The notes beneath the pieces are model-generated. The model saw only the letters and a list, made by a program, of their open reading frames with translations, was not told the DNA's origin and searched no databases. 64,000 bases of DNA from Sycon ciliatum (lineage: Eukaryota > Porifera > Calcarea > Leucosolenida > Sycettidae), in NCBI RefSeq assembly GCF_964019385.1, contig NC_088651.1, positions 3,376,101 through 3,440,100 of the forward strand. The letters are read 5' to 3'. Positions 21,960-31,767 of the stretch are shown here, one piece after another (positions within the stretch are counted from its first letter, which is position 1; every line of letters begins with the position of its first letter). The position numbers were made by a program, and so were the translations under genes.

Positions 21960-22005
21960 GCTCAATACACAGTGTTTCGGGGAATTCACCCCTCATCAGT
22001 TGAGC
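21960..22005 (-). ncRNA. Minimal type I hammerhead ribozyme
   Basis: Minus-strand order: stem I strand GCTCAA, core CTGATGA, stem II GGGG-loop-CCCC, core GAAA, a 2-bp stem III (CA/TG) with a 3-nt loop CTG, cleavage dinucleotide TA, then stem I partner TTGAGC. All invariant core bases are present. The very short stem III is typical of hammerheads in Penelope-like elements. Confidence 0.8.
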
Positions 22006-22280
22006 TTGAGTAGGCTGAGGAAGATTGTGCCTGAAAAGCTCCACTTATATACTGCTCTCCAGGCCAAACCATCACCAGGGATACAAACTTACAGAGACGC
22101 TTTGTTTCCAGCGCGACAAACACCTCGTGAAGCCCCAGGTAGCAGCGTGAGTCAGAGTCGCTCATGGAGTTGTGCTAAACAGACGTTGAGAGCCAGTATA
22201 GCTATTCACAACGCTGTCACCTCCAACAACTAGTCGCACGTTCGCGTGAGGGACAACAATACGAACTTAGAAGTTCTCAA

Positions 22281-22326
22281 GCTCAAATGATGAGGGGTGA
22301 ATTCCCCGAAACACTGTGTATTGAGC
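22281..22326 (+). ncRNA. Hammerhead ribozyme with mutated core
   Basis: Inverted partner of 21960-22005. Stems I, II and III are intact but the core reads ATGATGA in place of CTGATGA. C3 is essential for cleavage, so this copy is probably inactive. Confidence 0.7.
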
Positions 22327-22646
22327 AGGGAGTGGTGCTTTTTTTCAGGTTTGCCGAGCGGAAGGTGCGACGTGCTCCTGGTGTGCTCCGGATGGCAGTC
22401 GTGAGTCAGTCAAGTGTCAAGTTCGGCAAGAAGCGTGTGCTCCTCGTTGGAGCAACCAACTTCATGACATTACCGCCGAAGTCGCAACTTCTAAGTTCGT
22501 TTTCTTTTCTTGCCGTGGTTGGCTATCACCCCTCTCTCGCACTTTGCGTGCCAATTGGTCATGAATCACGAGTTGAGTGAAATAAATAAAATAAAATAAA
22601 TGTCCAGTATTTGTAATAAAAATAATCTGCTGCAATTTATAGATTC

Positions 22647-23270
22647 TCACATGCGTGCAACCTGGGCCTCAGCAACAACCAGCTCAGCAGACTTCGGATG
22701 CCGAACCGATCGCTCACGGAAAAGACCCCGTGAACCCCGCAAACACATGATGCACGATCGCAACAGGGCAAATGAGAGACGGCATCTGATGTAAGTTATT
22801 ACGTGGGAGTACTGCTCCTTCCTTCTTTCCGCTCTCAATAACGCGATTCGGCGATAGAGTGATGTCGCCGCTCTTCCCATGCCAACACTTGCCGACAGCA
22901 CAACAGGCATGAACGTCGCATGCTCCACCTCTCTCACTCTCTCTTCATAACATCGTCGCTTTTCTTTTTCATGGTCCCGATAGACAGTGGTGTGTGGTGC
23001 AGATCGATTTCAGGGTGCATGATGATTAAAAACCCGTATATCAAGTAAAGTGCGCTCAAAACGACCGCCCCACTAACCACTGACCGCTGCATCAAGCCGC
23101 GCATGCTCCTCCACAATAGCAGACCTGTATCTCATTTGCTCTTCAGTGAGTGGCTGCAGCAGTGGCTCAATGGAGACATTGTGACAGGTCTCTTGAGGGA
23201 GAGAGGCTGTCACACCGGATCTCATTACCCACCAAGGGGACATGACAAGGCATTGTCAATACCATTGTCC
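22647..23270 (-). pseudogene. RLE-type LINE endonuclease-domain fragment
   Basis: Minus-strand frames give in order ALSCPLGG, EPLLQPLT, a DARLD-like segment, FERTLLDIRVF (endonuclease core), then EVEHATFMPVV and IRCRLSFALLRSCIMCLRG. This is the C-terminal zinc-knuckle plus restriction-like-endonuclease region seen intact at 47775-48523, but from a different subfamily, with two or more frameshifts. A small hydrophobic frame at 22934-23104 is a by-product of this fragment. Confidence 0.75.
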
Positions 23271-23289
23271 CGTCCACAACCCGGTTATG

Positions 23290-23620
23290 TATTAAAAAAT
23301 AAGGATTTTTAAAGAATTTATAACATCCCTATGCTTTTTGTTGTCTAGGTCATCAAGGCAAAAAAGCATAGAGTAGGGCCCTGAGCTTCCAAGCTCTCTC
23401 GTTTGGTGTGTGTTTGTTTGTTTGTGTCACGCCTCGCACTATCCCGTATCTGTCCCGTACCGTACCGTACCATCAAACACAGTTGGTTACAAACCAGACA
23501 GTTGGCCACAATATTTGCTGGCGCCATCCCGTATCTGTCCCGTACCGTACCGTACCATCAAACATAGCCGGCCACAAACAGCTCGCCACAATATTCGTCG
23601 TATTATGTATACGACTCCCT
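23290..23620 (+). mobile_element. Helitron-like element fragments
   Basis: The 3' end with the GAGCTTCCAAGCTC hairpin and TCTCG stop is at 23388-23401. It is followed directly by the GTTT-rich start and CCGTACCGTACC segments of the same family. Confidence 0.65.
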
Positions 23621-23638
23621 GATGTATCTCTTAATTTG

Positions 23639-24209
23639 CTAAATCCTATATATAGGATTTTGGTCATATTTTTCAACTCAAAATGGGTGTGGCATGAGAA
23701 TAGGAAAAAGTATGTGACCAATTCTTCTTTGCTAGGTTTTAGTAGATATCGAGAGTTGAATAAGATAATTTTTTTAAACACTAACCTCTCAGGCTCATCT
23801 CCTTGCCCAATATTACTAAGGCCTGTGCCCTATTTTTCGAATCCTTTATATAGGATTTGAGATGTTATTGGACCTTGTTTTATCCTTAAAACTGGTAGTT
23901 TCATGATGGCATGTGCGATATGTCGTCATGAAACCACCCCGTGCCACACCTGCAATGTTCTTCTGCACATTCACTGCTTCAGTCCTTTCCATGACAGCAG
24001 CTGAACAATTTTGCTCAAATTTCCAATTATTGCTGAAAATGGGTATTCATCAGAAATATTATCGCCCTATGAATCTAAAATGTAAACATTCATGCCTCAA
24101 ACAAATTTACAACTTCCATGAAAACCATTATGCCGTTATTATTGGTCGTGGTGACCAATAACAACGGCATAAAAGGCACGCATTTTCAAATCCTATATAT
24201 AGGATTTTT
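23639..24209. repeat. Element bounded by AATCCTATATATAGGATTT palindromes
   Basis: The 19-bp palindrome occurs near 23642 and 24188, with a variant near 23850. The flanks (TTAATTTGC at 23630 and GCAAATTAA at 24216) match as an inverted pair, part of an older foldback arm that also occurs at 8820-8910 and 41590-41700. It looks like a MITE inserted into the loop of that arm. No ORF. Confidence 0.5.
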
Positions 24210-24299
24210 GGCCAGCAAATTAAGAGATAGGGAGATTTTTTTGGAAAGAAATAGGGAGAGGAGGAGGAAATGCAATTACACTGGACGTTAGTTGCCAAA

Positions 24300-24620
24300 T
24301 AGGTGATAGGATGCGTCAAATATCGTACTGGTCTCGTCATCGTCCAGTAACAATCGACATTCTTTGTTCCGTTGGGACTGTAGCTTTTGCTCGTTTTCGT
24401 TGCGCTTGCCTTCCCCTCTTTGGTCTTTCCATAACCTTGAACCTTCCAAGTTGGAAGGCTGTCGGTTAGCGCTACGGCGATGTGTTGAAGCTAGGTGTCA
24501 GGACGCCGAATGTCTCAGTACTCTGTCAGTTTACTGCCTAGTTATCGCACTTTCTGACTGTATATAGTATCATGTTACAGTGATGGAGAGTTACTCTTAA
24601 CTCGTATTCATTATAATTAT
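24300..24620 (+). repeat. Repeat family R3, copy 2 (partial)
   Basis: Matches the second half of 24755-25225 almost base for base (CGTCCAGTAACAATCGACAT through GTTACTCTTAACTCGTAT). Confidence 0.75.
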
Positions 24621-24754
24621 CCTTTTATCTTCTACATTTATTTATGGCTCAACACCCGAGTTTCAAATTGCACACCTGATGAGCCGTCACGAACCATACG
24701 GCGAAACGTATACGTCGTGTGAAACAACTTCTTTTGTAGTCAACTAGTCCATCA

Positions 24755-25225
24755 CAATGTCATGCATGAGGAGTACTGTAGGAGTTTTGGTTTCGGCTTG
24801 TACAATTCGTGTTCGCAAAGCCTCCCTTTCTTTACTTATCTTTGATATTTATGACCCACCCAAGTTGGGTGGTGTGCTGCTTTGCTGCTTCAAATTGTAG
24901 TTAGACAACTTTGTCAAATATCGTACTGGTCACGTCATCGTCCAGTAACAATCGACATTCTTTGTTCCGTTGGGACTAAAGCTTTTGTTCGTTTTCGTTG
25001 CGCTTATCTTCCCCTCTTTGGTCTTTCCATAACCTTGAACCTTCCAATTTGGAAGGCTGTCGGTTAGCGCTACGGAGATGTGTTGAAGCTAGGTGTCAGG
25101 ACGTCGAATGTCTCAGTACTCTGTCAGTTTTGTGCCTAGTTATTGCACTTTCTCACTGTATATAGTATCATGTTACAGTGATGGAGAGTTACTCTTAACT
25201 CGTATCAATATGTCCTTTTCTCCTC
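24755..25225 (+). repeat. Repeat family R3, copy 3
   Basis: A full-length copy corresponding to 19848-20310, with the CACCCAAGTTGGGTGG hairpin in the middle. Confidence 0.75.
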
Positions 25226-25229
25226 TACA

Positions 25230-25480
25230 ATAATAACAATCTTATTTTATAATGGATGTTATGGTAAGGGGCAGATAGTTCCACAGAGTGTCTGGCTGAC
25301 ACAGAATCATAGAAGATAGTATGCGGCCATGACTATCTAAGACTAATTGTTTGGATGGCGCCCACTTTTAGTAACGGTAATGTGGAACTTTGCGAGGTAA
25401 TTAGGGTGCGAATAGATGTATATAAAAAAGAGTGACAACTGAAAGAAACTGCCGTCTAAAGTGAAGGGATTGAATATTGA
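25230..25480 (-). pseudogene. LINE RT C-terminal remnant
   Basis: The minus-strand frame contains an HPNYLAKFHITV-like and an LDSHGRILSSMIL-like segment, matching the C-terminal region seen at 56576-56887. It is too decayed for a single frame. Confidence 0.5.
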
Positions 25481-25560
25481 ATAGCTTCTTCAGATTTTAT
25501 TTAGTTTCCAATTTATCAAAGGTTGTCAATTTGTGCTTTAAAACGGATATACATACACTA

Positions 25561-25718
25561 TCAATAAACTGTTGAACGGTACCTTTCGGCTGTTGAATAA
25601 TACAAGAAACTAACTCTCCTCCCCTTCGTTGTTTGAAGTTATTGGTGCGAGTGATGGCTACTGAGGGTAGGAATGGTCGGCTTTAGAGCGCATGGAGGAG
25701 GAGAGTTAGTTTCTTTTA
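25561..25718. mobile_element. Small MITE-like insertion
   Basis: It is flanked by the direct repeat ATACATACACTA (25549-25560 and about 25719-25730). It contains a 19-bp inverted repeat AAGAAACTAACTCTCCTCC (25603-25621 and about 25696-25714). No ORF. Confidence 0.5.
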
Positions 25719-25764
25719 TACATACACTAGCTTGATTTAGTAAACGGTGGCGTTAGTGGACATA

Positions 25765-25998
25765 TTACAGCGGTACTAAAATTTCCTTGATCTTTTTTTT
25801 AATTAATACAACATCTTCCTGCGCTAATGCACGGATGTTATTGTTTTTCAAAATTGATATACAGACCATCAAAGTGTACCAGAAAAGTTCGTTAGCACTC
25901 TGAATGTCTTGCACAGAGGAGCGAGATATGCCCGTTAGAAGAAGAGCACAAACAAGCGGGTTGGGTATGGTGCATTCGTGAAAGGTCCAGAAAATCAT
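25765..25998 (-). CDS. Unrecognised 77-residue ORF
   Basis: ATG at 25996-25998. The product has a Cys-containing hydrophobic N-terminal third, a middle helix FWYTLMVCISIL and a Lys/Ile-rich end. No signal peptide or known motif. It could be an exon or a chance frame. It neighbours the 26308-26523 gene on the same strand. Confidence 0.3.
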   Translation of the reverse strand: MIFWTFHECTIPNPLVCALLLTGISRSSVQDIQSANELFWYTLMVCISILKNNNIRALAQEDVVLIKKKIKEILVPL

Positions 25999-26128
25999 GA
26001 GCCAACTAACAGTTCAGCGGATTCTCAGCACACTCTTCTCTGAGAATGCGAGTCTCACGTCACGAAAACGGAGTAGGCCACAACAGCTCTTTTTATCAAG
26101 AACATACAACTCTTGTCAAAATAATTTT

Positions 26129-26134
26129 TTTATT
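26129..26134 (-). terminator. Polyadenylation signal of 26308-26523
   Basis: AATAAA on the minus strand, about 175 bases after the stop, a 3' region length like those of the array gene and the 30004-30177 gene. Confidence 0.45.
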
Positions 26135-26307
26135 CAATGACAAACAATCAGCTCTGAGCTGTTTTGCTCTTCAATGCTTATTGGTGAAGAAAACTCTGAA
26201 TGTTGTGCTGGCAAATTTGATGTTCCTAACGGAGGGTATTGTTCCATTCTCCTCCCTCGACATTTTTCCAGGTAGTGCCAGCGTTCAATTGTAATCGCTG
26301 GAATTGG

Positions 26308-26523
26308 TTAAACTTGTGGGCGCGGTATGTCGAACCATTCTCGCAAGATCATCAAACCCACGATAATGGCAACCACAACCCAAAATTCCCAATGCGAGTT
26401 TGGGTCAAACTTCTCCTCGTAAATCAGCTCTTCGACTTCCCAGTATGGTACATGCTGCCGGTTAGGTGACGCTTCACGGTCGCTGTCGTCTCCGCCGTCT
26501 CCGTTCCTGGCATGGCCATTCAT
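26308..26523 (-). CDS. Small acidic single-pass membrane protein, 71 residues
   Basis: ATG at 26521-26523. Residues 1-44 are strongly charged (Asp-rich 8-17; conserved PYWEVEEL at 26-33; YEEKFDPNSH at 35-44). Residues 45-60 form a short hydrophobic helix WEFW..IVGLMIL, followed by REWFD and a proline-rich end. TATAAAA is at 26634-26640, about 115 bases upstream, and AATAAA at 26129-26134. Three related but broken copies (29468, 31846, 32140) differ from it mostly at third codon positions, so the family was under protein-level constraint. This is the only intact member in the window. The function is not recognised. Confidence 0.75.
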   Translation of the reverse strand: MNGHARNGDGGDDSDREASPNRQHVPYWEVEELIYEEKFDPNSHWEFWVVVAIIVGLMILREWFDIPRPQV

Positions 26524-26633
26524 CTTGGTTTAACGACAATGAACAACACTAACCAAATCAACGCAAAGCTGGTGTGGATTTTCGTTGCAAAACAAAGCTG
26601 TGGAAGGTCAGACTTAAACTCTTCTGCCACACG

Positions 26634-26640
26634 TTTTATA
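26634..26640 (-). promoter_or_regulatory. TATA box of 26308-26523
   Basis: GGCTATAAAACG context on the minus strand, about 111 bases 5' of the ATG. Confidence 0.55.
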
Positions 26641-26778
26641 GCCATTTTTTGGTATCTTTGTAGTACAGGCTTAAGTCCTGCACGTATGGCGGTAGTACAC
26701 TTGCATGACGTATTTATGACACAGACAGGAGATCAGGGTGTGTACGTAATATTAAAATTTAATATTATTTACTTATAC

Positions 26779-26955
26779 AAAGGCACACAAAGAAAATCTT
26801 GGCAAATTAATTCCGTTGTGACTCAGAGTTTCATGGCTGAACCAATCATCAGACAACGATAATGGAATAGGATCGTTGTCTGATGATTGATTCAGCCATG
26901 AAACTCTGAGTCACAACGGAATTAATTTGCCAAGGTTTTCATGGTGTGCCTTTGT
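26779..26955. repeat. Long hairpin, arms about 84 bp
   Basis: The left arm 26779-26862 and right arm 26870-26955 are nearly perfect inverted copies separated by a short loop at 26863-26869. No ORF is supported. It could be a foldback or MITE. Confidence 0.8.
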
Positions 26956-27100
26956 GTACGCCGCTCTGACTGAATCAGGCATTGAGCACTCTTGCAGAAC
27001 CAAAGCATATTGCCTCTGTATTTTACTTATATTACGTAATCAGGTGGTGTGCTTCACTGTGCGAAGAGTGCTCAATACCCATGCAGGGCAGAGCCTTGTA

Positions 27101-27257
27101 CACAAGAGAGAGATTGGAAGCTTTGTTACAACTCTAGTTATACGTATTACTACCATCATCAGGCAACCTGATGATCCTGATGATCCTGATGATCCTGATG
27201 ATCGTGATAGTACAGGAAAATCAGAGTTGTAACAAAGCGTCCAATCTCTCTCTTGCA
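27101..27257. repeat. Second hairpin with GATCCTGAT repeats in the loop
   Basis: Arms of about 36 bp (27101-27136 and 27221-27257, AGAGAGATTGGAAGC and inverse) enclose a loop with four tandem GATCCTGAT units (27170-27205). It lies next to the 26779-26955 hairpin, and both include the motif ATTGAGCACTC in opposite orientations (26983 and 27064). Confidence 0.7.
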
Positions 27258-27380
27258 AACTTGCAAAATAATCCCGACAAACTTCAGAGCTGTCAATAAA
27301 TTCAGTTTGGTCAAAGCAGTGGTCTACGGGAAGGTAACACAGCAAAAAATAACGTAAAATGGAGAGTTTTCAAGAATACC

Positions 27381-27427
27381 ACCCAAAACGTTCCTGGGGT
27401 CCAAAAGGACCCCAGTATACTGGGAAC
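27381..27427. repeat. Short hairpin
   Basis: CTGGGGTCC-AAAA-GGACCCCAG forms a perfect 9-bp stem with the flanking GTTC/GAAC continuing it. Possibly a MITE end. Confidence 0.5.
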
Positions 27428-27512
27428 GTAGGAAAAAGTCAACAGTGAATGAGGGTTAAACATGATGTATGATGCACTCCAAACTGTTTGACTGTTTAGT
27501 TTTACTCATGTG

Positions 27513-27810
27513 GCAGTCAGGCACAGTGGGTTGGTCAAAGACCATGATTGAGATACGAGAGGTACGTGGTTCAAGTCCTACCTGGGAGCGGTTTTTCCAG
27601 CCGTGCTACTACCCACAGTCAACTGGGAACTTGTGGCCAGGCACAAGGGGTACATGGATGCAGCTAATGGGGTCGTTAGTGGTTGTGAGACTTACCCACT
27701 CACCCCCAACGTTAGGCGCTGCATCTGCCGCTAGGGTTTATCGGGTGTTAGCGGCCGTCGTGAGTTCCCTTCGGGAACGGATACTATAATTTACTTTGCT
27801 TACTTACTTA
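27513..27810 (+). mobile_element. tRNA-derived SINE, copy 1
   Basis: A head of about 75 bp with a plausible A box (CACAGTGGGTTGG) and a B box GGTTCAAGTCC (27568-27578), a tRNA-unrelated body, and a CTTACTTACTTAC tail. The same head and body recur at 37335-37600. Confidence 0.75.
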
Positions 27811-28160
27811 CGTGTGGCTGTCAGTTTGTTGTTGTTCAAATGAAAGAGTAGTGAAGAACTCCAGGGATTCGTATTGTGCTTGTCTTCCCTTTAAATAACG
27901 ATGGCGTGAATCCTCTGTAGCCTTGCCATGATTCTAATTTGGAATGCCCACGGATGCACAGAGTCTTTGGCTACACTCACAAAACACCTCCCCAAAAAAT
28001 GCTTCCAATTCTTTTCAAATGTTCACCACAATCAAAATAGTTAAGGGCGTCTCGCTAGGACTGAGAATTAATCCATTTTGTGATCGGTTTAGGGTTAAGG
28101 CTAGCAATTTTTGGGGCTAACCACTCGTGTTATACACCTTTCTGCACATGGTAGCACCCA
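27811..28160. other. No gene recognised
   Basis: No supported frame or repeat beyond a short match to the region flanking the hAT end. 28161-28168 is the 8-bp sequence that pairs with the hAT target duplication at 31760-31767. Confidence 0.4.
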
Positions 28161-28167
28161 CTAGGCC

Positions 28168-28378
28168 TTGACGGATTATGCTAGCATAATGTTTCGCATA
28201 ATTCCTACCAAAATCTAATAATCGCATAATTCGAGGCAAATTGCATACGAATCGGTTATATAATTGGAATTATCCGCCTGTTCACATCAAATTCCATACA
28301 ATTGTACATGCTCTACAAGTACAAGTACACCAGGAAGTCGTATGTTTCCGACTCCCTTGATAAACATGTCTAGTCCAA
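28168..28378 (-). mobile_element. hAT non-autonomous element, right end (displaced by inversion)
   Basis: Begins TAGGCCTTGACGGATTATGC and matches the inverted right 200 bp of the complete element at 60557-61043. The bases before it (GCACCCAC) are the exact reverse complement of the 8 bases before the left end at 31768 (GTGGGTGC). Confidence 0.75.
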
Positions 28379-28379
28379 C

Positions 28380-29460
28380 CTTTTTTTACTTGAATTCCTG
28401 AGCTGATGTGGCCTACTCCGTTCGCGTAGGGGGAGACCAGTGTCCTCAGGCACATGCCTCCTGGATGTTTGGAGAGCAGAGTGCGCTAGGCACCGGCGGA
28501 TTGTGCCGGCTAAAAAAAAGGCAGAACATTTTCTTATAAGTTTCATGCACGTTTGGTATGTGGATAAAGAAATGATGCAGAATTCGAGCAATTGCCCGCC
28601 GTAAGGTTTGTATGGTTCTGCCAATTTCACAGCTTTTCGAGCAGAATCTGCCACCTTTTCGAGCAGAATCCGCCTGTAGCTGTGCCTGACACGCGAAAGT
28701 GTGCAGAATTTTGCTCCAAGTCCAAAAAAGTCCAAAAATCACGCTAAAAACCACGTATCGGGCGGGCTGCACGCCGGCGGGCGAAGCCCGCCGCCTTGCA
28801 GCAGGACTTTTGCCAGCACCCTCGTGACGTTGCAGATATGTGGCTTGATTATTGTAGTTGGCGTTGATTTTGAGTCATGTCAAGAAGTCAGGTAGAATTC
28901 AGTACCAGGCAGTGGTGGAACGTGAGCGAAAGTCTTTGCCGATTTTGGAGGGTATCCTGGATTCGGTTTGAAGCGCTGTGGAAATGGCTTGCTATGGAGG
29001 TACCAGCACTGGATGTTGTATCAAAGGTACGACCTCGTAGCACACCCGGAACCTAAAAAAATTCAAATTGACTTGGGTCTGTGGAAGTCTGCCCACTCCT
29101 GCCGTGTTGACATATTCCAGGGCCACGTTGAGGAGCCCTATCCCACCACCCATGGCTGCTTCTGGACGTAGTTGTAGGTTTTGATCCTGCGCACGGACAG
29201 AATTGGCTAGAAAATGTGAAAAATGTAAATGTATTTGTTTGGCTCCTGGGTGGCTCGCAAACCGTGGCACTATGCCGGAATTTTGAGTTTTTCCGGCCTG
29301 TAAAGCCTGTCAGTGAGGCGCAAGAACTTTTAAATCATGTCCAGAGGGCCAGCATAGTAGAAGGAGTGCGTGGTGCAAATTTCACTCAAATCCATCGAGA
29401 GACACCAAAGTTACGGTCAATTGAATGCCATATGAAATTTAGGACCATGCTGCTACCTTA
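28380..29460. repeat. Segmental duplicate S, copy 1
   Basis: Matches 30380-30670 and 31145-31740 piecewise (for example CTACTCCGTTCGCGTAGG near 28416 and 30413, CACGCGAAAGTGTGCAG near 28690 and 31155). Several frames are open in places but change from copy to copy, so none is supported. Confidence 0.75.
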
Positions 29461-29467
29461 AACAACA

Positions 29468-29672
29468 ATCAACGGCCATATCAAGAACAGAGACGACAGC
29501 GACGGCAGCGACCATGAAGCTTCACCCAATCGGCAACTTATACCGTACTGGGAAGTGGAAGAGCTGCTTTACGAGGATAATTTTGACCCAAACTCACTTT
29601 GAGAAAATGGGATAGCGGTCTCCATTATCGTTGGTTTGTTGATGTTGCGAGAATGGTTCGACAAACAAAAAT
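29468..29672 (+). pseudogene. Broken copy of the 26308-26523 membrane-protein gene (1)
   Basis: Collinear with the intact gene through the acidic head, PYWEVEEL and the helix IVGLLMLREWF. The start codon is ATC, and codon 45 (Trp in the intact gene) is TGA at 29600-29602. The same TGA is in the two other broken copies. Confidence 0.8.
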
Positions 29673-30003
29673 TTGATCAGGGCTCAACAATTTCGCGTAC
29701 GGGAATCTCATCGCGCGACGGTCGTGCGATGGGTTTCCAGTACGCCGGATGAAGTATGAATCAGGCTTTTTACGTATGAAAGTTGCCCTAGCTCCCCGGA
29801 GCGTACGACATACGGATTTTCGTACGTCATTTCGTAGAGCAAAACCTTCCTATTTAATGGACGAGAGGAGGCAATGTTCCCGGTGCTATAGCATACGTTC
29901 AATAGACACGTCTCATGTTACCTGTTTGGACTCGTCCTGGAATAAGTTCGTGAACAGTTTTTTCCGTCGTCTTGGTGTTTGTACTGCCTAATTGTGAGCA
30001 GAA

Positions 30004-30177
30004 ATGGCACCTAGCGAGAAGCCAAGCAAGGAGGGGAGCGAGGAGGAGCCTCTCATCCCCCGCGAGGGAAAGGACGGCCCATGCCAGAGTTCAGCGAAGC
30101 TTGTATTATCATTGGCTTTTTTCCTATTGTTGTTGGTGTTTATTTACCTCTTGACTTTCTGGTTGTTGCATCGGTAG
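30004..30177 (+). CDS. Tiny single-pass membrane protein, 57 residues
   Basis: ATG at 30004. Residues 1-24 are charged (MAPSEKPSKEG, EEEP, LIPREGKD) and 33-55 form one hydrophobic helix ending WLLHR. The layout matches the array protein, including the MGP/MAP start and the PRE motif before the helix. About 30-120 bases after the stop are four 22-24 bp units with CCGCTGA..TC.CGCATGCAT, also found 3' of the array genes, which supports common descent. AATAAA is at 30355-30360, and a weak TATTTAA at 29851-29857. A probable dispersed paralogue of the array gene; function unknown. Confidence 0.65.
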   Translation: MAPSEKPSKEGSEEEPLIPREGKDGPCQSSAKLVLSLAFFLLLLVFIYLLTFWLLHR

Positions 30178-30209
30178 GATGTTACGCTCTGTAGATTAGG
30201 TGTACACAC

Positions 30210-30302
30210 CGCTGAACTCCCGCATGCATTCACCGCTGAGCTCACGCATGCATCCACCGCTGAGTTCCCGCATGCATGCACCGCTGGCCACTAGCTCATG
30301 CA
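30210..30302 (+). repeat. 22-24 bp tandem motif in the 3' region of 30004-30177
   Basis: ACCGCTG starts at 30210, 30234, 30256 and 30280. The inverse motif occurs 3' (minus strand) of the array genes, for example 1435-1545 and 10700-10800. Confidence 0.7.
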
Positions 30303-30354
30303 TGCATCGCTAATGCATTCACGCAAGACAGATGATTGCTGATTGTTGTTATTC

Positions 30355-30360
30355 AATAAA
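30355..30360 (+). terminator. Polyadenylation signal of 30004-30177
   Basis: AATAAA, 178 bases after the stop codon. Confidence 0.5.
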
Positions 30361-30379
30361 AAATTATTTTGAAAACCAT

Positions 30380-31740
30380 TTTTTTGACTTGAATTACTGA
30401 GCTGATGTGCCCTACTCCGTTCGCGTAGGGGGAGACCAGTTGCCTCAGGCACATACCTCCCGGGTGTTTGGAGAGCAGAGTGCTCTAGGCACCGGCGTAT
30501 TGCGCCGGCTAAAAAAAAGGCAGAACATGTTCTGATAAGTTTCATGCATGTTTGGTATGTGGATAAAAAAATTGAGCAGAATTCTAGGAATTGCCCGCCG
30601 TAAGGTTTGTATGGTTCTGCCAATTTCACAGCTTTTCGAGCAGAATCTGCCACCTTTTCCAGCAGATTACGCCTGTGCCTAGTTCAGTGCGTGGAGAATG
30701 CGACGAACTCTTAATTTGTTCATGATTTGGATTTTGGGCAAGTCTCACACCAACCTTGAATTTCGTTTTTTTGGTGGTTGCATAAGTAGAATTGAACTCG
30801 CGCATGCACTATCCGACCCTCCTAGCTTTGTTCACAAACAAATCTCCACCAGCTTTGCCTTGATTTGGTTTGTGTTGTTGATTGATAAGTTATCCCTGGC
30901 GTTATGGTGGCAGCCTGGTCGTAAAATCACCGAAAAATCGAATTTGTTAATTTATATCGAGTGCTACATCAGTTGAAAGAGCATGAATAGCTGCAAAATC
31001 TCTGAAAATGTTGTCTCGATCCGACCAGCCGTTCAAGAGTTATGGCCGAAAATGTGCCCTTGCAAGGAAGGATTTTTTTGTTGCACTCTGTCCTTTGTTG
31101 GCAGCACTGTTTTTGAATGTGAGCAGACCGTGCGCAACTTGTCGTATCATGGAAACACGCGAAAGTGTGCAGAATTTTGCTCCAAGTCTAAAAAAAAGTC
31201 CAAAAATCACGTCAAAAAACCACGTATTGGACTGTTCGCCCGCCGCCGTGCAGCAGGACTTTTGCCACACCCTTGTGCCAGCACCCTCGTTACGTTGCAG
31301 ATATGTGGCTTGATTATTGTAGTTGACGTTGATTTAGTGACTTTGTGAAGTTTGAGTCGTGTCAAGAAGTCGGGTAGGATTCAGTACCATGCAGTGGTGG
31401 AACGTGAGTGGTAGTCTTTGCCGATTTTGGAGGGCATCCTGGATTCGGTTTGAAGCGCTGTGGAAATGGCTTGCTGCGGAGGTACCAGCACTGGATGTTG
31501 TATCAAAGGTACGACCTCGTAGCACGCCCTGAACCTAAAAAAAATCAAAAATTGACTTGGGTCTGTGGGAGTCTGTGACAGAACGCCCACTCCTGCCGTT
31601 GTGACATATTCCAGGGCCACGTTGCAGGGCCCTATCCCACCACCCATGGCTGCTTCTGGACGTTGTTTTAGGTTTGGATCCTGGGCACGGACAGAATTGG
31701 CTAGAAAATGTGAAAAAAATTGTAAATGTATTTGTTAAAC
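30380..31740. repeat. Segmental duplicate S, copy 2 (interrupted)
   Basis: 30380-30670 and 31145-31740 match 28380-28680 and 28690-29290. The intervening 30670-31145 is absent from copy 1 and includes, at 30786-30905, an inverted copy of the 5' flank of the broken membrane-protein genes (compare 32015-32140). Confidence 0.7.
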
Positions 31741-31767
31741 CAGGTTTTACTGTTGAGGGTGGGTGCT

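Larger units (their letters stand above)
21824..22499. mobile_element. Penelope-like/retrozyme-like element with 13-bp target duplication
   Basis: Flanked by a perfect 13-bp direct repeat TTTTCTTTTCTTG (21811-21823 and 22500-22512). The insert is two copies of one sequence in inverted orientation: a longer minus-strand copy (21824-22250), then a shorter plus copy (22255-22499). The minus copy has a TATATAA box (22045-22051) and a complete hammerhead motif (21960-22005). The plus copy has a hammerhead with a mutated core. No protein is encoded. Inverted terminal-repeat-like copies plus minimal hammerheads are established properties of Penelope-like elements. The assignment is by these features only. 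Confidence 0.7.

Noticed and set aside
22934-23104. A 56-codon ATG frame with one hydrophobic helix, at first counted as another small membrane protein
   Set aside because: The neighbouring frames on the same strand spell the endonuclease domain of an RLE LINE (EPLLQPLT, LLDIRVF, LSFALLR), so this frame is a by-product of a decayed transposon.
29600-29602. TGA in the broken membrane-protein copies read as selenocysteine
   Set aside because: The intact paralogue has Trp (TGG) there, the position is in a membrane helix and no SECIS-like structure was evident. A one-base nonsense change is simpler.
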